A DNA stretch of 6,872 nt from Paracoccaceae bacterium. GTDB lineage: Bacteria > Pseudomonadota > Alphaproteobacteria > Rhodobacterales > Rhodobacteraceae. The translations under genes and the position numbers were made by a program. Shown piece by piece: positions 5,743-6,872 of this stretch (positions are counted from its first letter, which is position 1; every line of letters begins with the position of its first letter). The notes under the pieces are model-generated. The model was given only the letters and a program-made list of their open reading frames with translations, was not told the origin of the DNA and did no database searches. The stretch lies in NCBI GenBank assembly GCA_012036325.1, contig JAAUPC010000190.1, forward strand, positions 1 to 6,872. Reading direction: 5' to 3'.

Positions 5743-6872
5743 GTGCAGAAACACGATCCGATCCCGGAATTTGCGCAGGTCAGCCCCTCGGCGGCCATTG
5801 CTGCGGCCACCCATGGCTGGCGGGCGAAATGCCTGCAGCGCCTGGTGCGGCTGGAGCTGCCGGTGCCAAAATCGGTCGCCCTGCCTGCCGGGACCGTGCG
5901 CGCCATTGCGGCGGGGCATGGGGTGGATACCGCTGGAATCCTTGACCATTTTGGTGATGGTCCGTTGATTTCCGTCCGCCCGTCGCCCGCCAACCCCGAT
6001 TGGGGCGGCCCGGCGACGATCCTGAACATCGGCCTGAATGCCAAGCGCCACGCCCGCCTGGCCGAGACGCATGGCGAAGCGGCGGCGGATGCGCTTTACC
6101 TGCGCTTCATCCAGTCCTACGCGATCCATGTCGCGCGTCTGGACCCGGAGGAGTTTGACGGATTGAAGCCCGGCCCGGGTGCGGTGCGGCAGGCTTTGCA
6201 GCAATATGAGGTCGAAACCGACGAGGCCTTCCCCGAGGACCCGGCGATCCAGTTGTCTGAGGTCTTGCGCAGCATGGCCCGCGCTTGGGAGGGAACCTCG
6301 GCCCGACTGTTACGCCAAGCCAAGGGCGCGCCGGAAGAGGCGGCTTTGGGCCTTGTGGTGCAAGAAATGGCGCAAGGGATCGGGGTCGGCATCTCGGGCT
6401 CGGGCGTGATTCAGTTTGTTGATCCGGTGACCGGCCAGCCCCAGATCACCGGGCGCTATCTGGGCCAATCCCAGGGCCGCGACGCCTTGCGCACGACCGA
6501 GGCGCTGTATCTGACGCGTGACCCGCGCGGCCCCTCGCTGGAAGATGTGTCGCCCGAGATTTTTGCCACGCTGGTCGATCACGGTGCCATCTGCCGCGTC
6601 CGCCTGCGCGAGGAAATGCAGATCGAATTCACGATTGAGGATGGCCGTCTGGCGGTTCTGGATGCGGTCAAGGTGCAGCGGTCAGGCCGGGCAAACCTGC
6701 GGATTGCGGTGGCTTTGGCCGAAGATGGCGTGATCCCGCGCGAAGAAGCGGTGATGCGGGTCGAACCGCGCGCGCTGTCGGAACTTCTGCACCATCAGGT
6801 TGACCCGCGCGGCCCGCGCGATGTGTTCGCCCGTGGCATCGCGGCCAGTCCGGGGGCGGCGACGGGGCGGCT
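5743..6872 (+). CDS. Pyruvate phosphate dikinase-related PEP-utilising protein, 5' part
   Basis: The open frame begins at GTG 5743 and leaves the window after 376 residues without a stop. PPDK interconverts pyruvate and PEP with ATP and phosphate, using an ATP-grasp domain, a swivelling phosphohistidine domain and a PEP/pyruvate barrel. Here PPDK-like landmarks run in order: RLELPVP (about 36-42), SVRP (77-80), ILNIGLN (93-99), RFIQSYA (121-127), VVQEMAQG (205-212), GRYLGQSQGRDAL (237-249), EFTIEDGRLAVLDA (295-308), REEAVMRVEP (333-342) and ASPGAATG (368-375), which opens the phosphohistidine domain. The segment is clearly shorter than the roughly 500 residues of true PPDK before that motif. 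Several nucleotide-site residues differ: the LQTR motif is LDAV, the Asp before IEF is Gln, and the RSGA loop is lost. It is therefore probably a divergent paralogue with altered or no ATP chemistry. Whether the catalytic His and PEP domain are present cannot be seen. The gene follows glyS but appears to have its own promoter. Confidence 0.85.
   Translation, partial: MQKHDPIPEFAQVSPSAAIAAATHGWRAKCLQRLVRLELPVPKSVALPAGTVRAIAAGHGVDTAGILDHFGDGPLISVRPSPANPDWGGPATILNIGLNAKRHARLAETHGEAAADALYLRFIQSYAIHVARLDPEEFDGLKPGPGAVRQALQQYEVETDEAFPEDPAIQLSEVLRSMARAWEGTSARLLRQAKGAPEEAALGLVVQEMAQGIGVGISGSGVIQFVDPVTGQPQITGRYLGQSQGRDALRTTEALYLTRDPRGPSLEDVSPEIFATLVDHGAICRVRLREEMQIEFTIEDGRLAVLDAVKVQRSGRANLRIAVALAEDGVIPREEAVMRVEPRALSELLHHQVDPRGPRDVFARGIAASPGAATGR

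Noticed and set aside
5715..5945. ATG-initiated short frames at 5715 and 5735
   Set aside because: They are out of frame with the long PPDK-like reading frame that starts at GTG 5743 with a good ribosome site, and they end within it.
1..6872. CRISPR array, tRNA, insertion sequence, defence or toxin-antitoxin system
   Set aside because: No regularly spaced repeats, cloverleaf, transposase or terminal repeats were found. The only toxin-like sequence is a broken half PIN domain with no antitoxin in view.

Overview
This window reads as chromosomal DNA from an alphaproteobacterium of the Rhodobacterales (Rhodobacteraceae/Paracoccaceae type). GC is high, and the gene order glyQ, small membrane protein of DUF6446 type, glyS, PEP-utilising enzyme is one I associate with that group. 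The protein sequences also look like that lineage. No tRNA, rRNA, CRISPR array, transposase or phage gene is visible.

Left part (1-1810): everything reads leftward. Positions 197-1810 encode an exported protein with signal peptide, SPOR-like repeat, peptidoglycan-binding domain and a C-terminal trypsin-like fold that has lost all three catalytic residues. Its 3' end runs directly into the C-terminal half of a VapC-like PIN-domain protein (about 19-212), which lacks its N-terminal half and carries a one-base frameshift. The junction looks like a deletion or rearrangement scar. Positions 1811-2015 are a divergent intergenic region with a short direct repeat and a matching inverted copy upstream of glyQ.

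Middle part (2016-5558): a tight rightward operon. It holds glyQ (glycyl-tRNA synthetase alpha), a one-pass membrane protein overlapping glyQ by a GTGA, and glyS (glycyl-tRNA synthetase beta) three bases further on. GlyQ and GlyS together form the alpha2beta2 enzyme that charges tRNA-Gly. As given, glyS is split by two single-base deletions, one near 3470-3480 and one near 3874-3876, although the protein reads through almost perfectly when both are repaired. From about 4795 the gene also changes character: a patch of about 49% GC, followed by a 3' part with different leucine codon choice.

Right part (5559-6872): a cluster of GC-rich hairpins, probably a dispersed palindromic repeat, then a candidate promoter. 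A PEP-utilising protein related to pyruvate phosphate dikinase follows, begins with GTG and runs off the window at the start of its phosphohistidine domain. Several nucleotide-binding residues of true PPDK appear substituted in it.

I see no clearly new multi-gene system. The points most worth checking are the mosaic glyS, the triple-dead protease fold, the PIN/protease junction, and whether the three single-base deletions are real or sequencing error.
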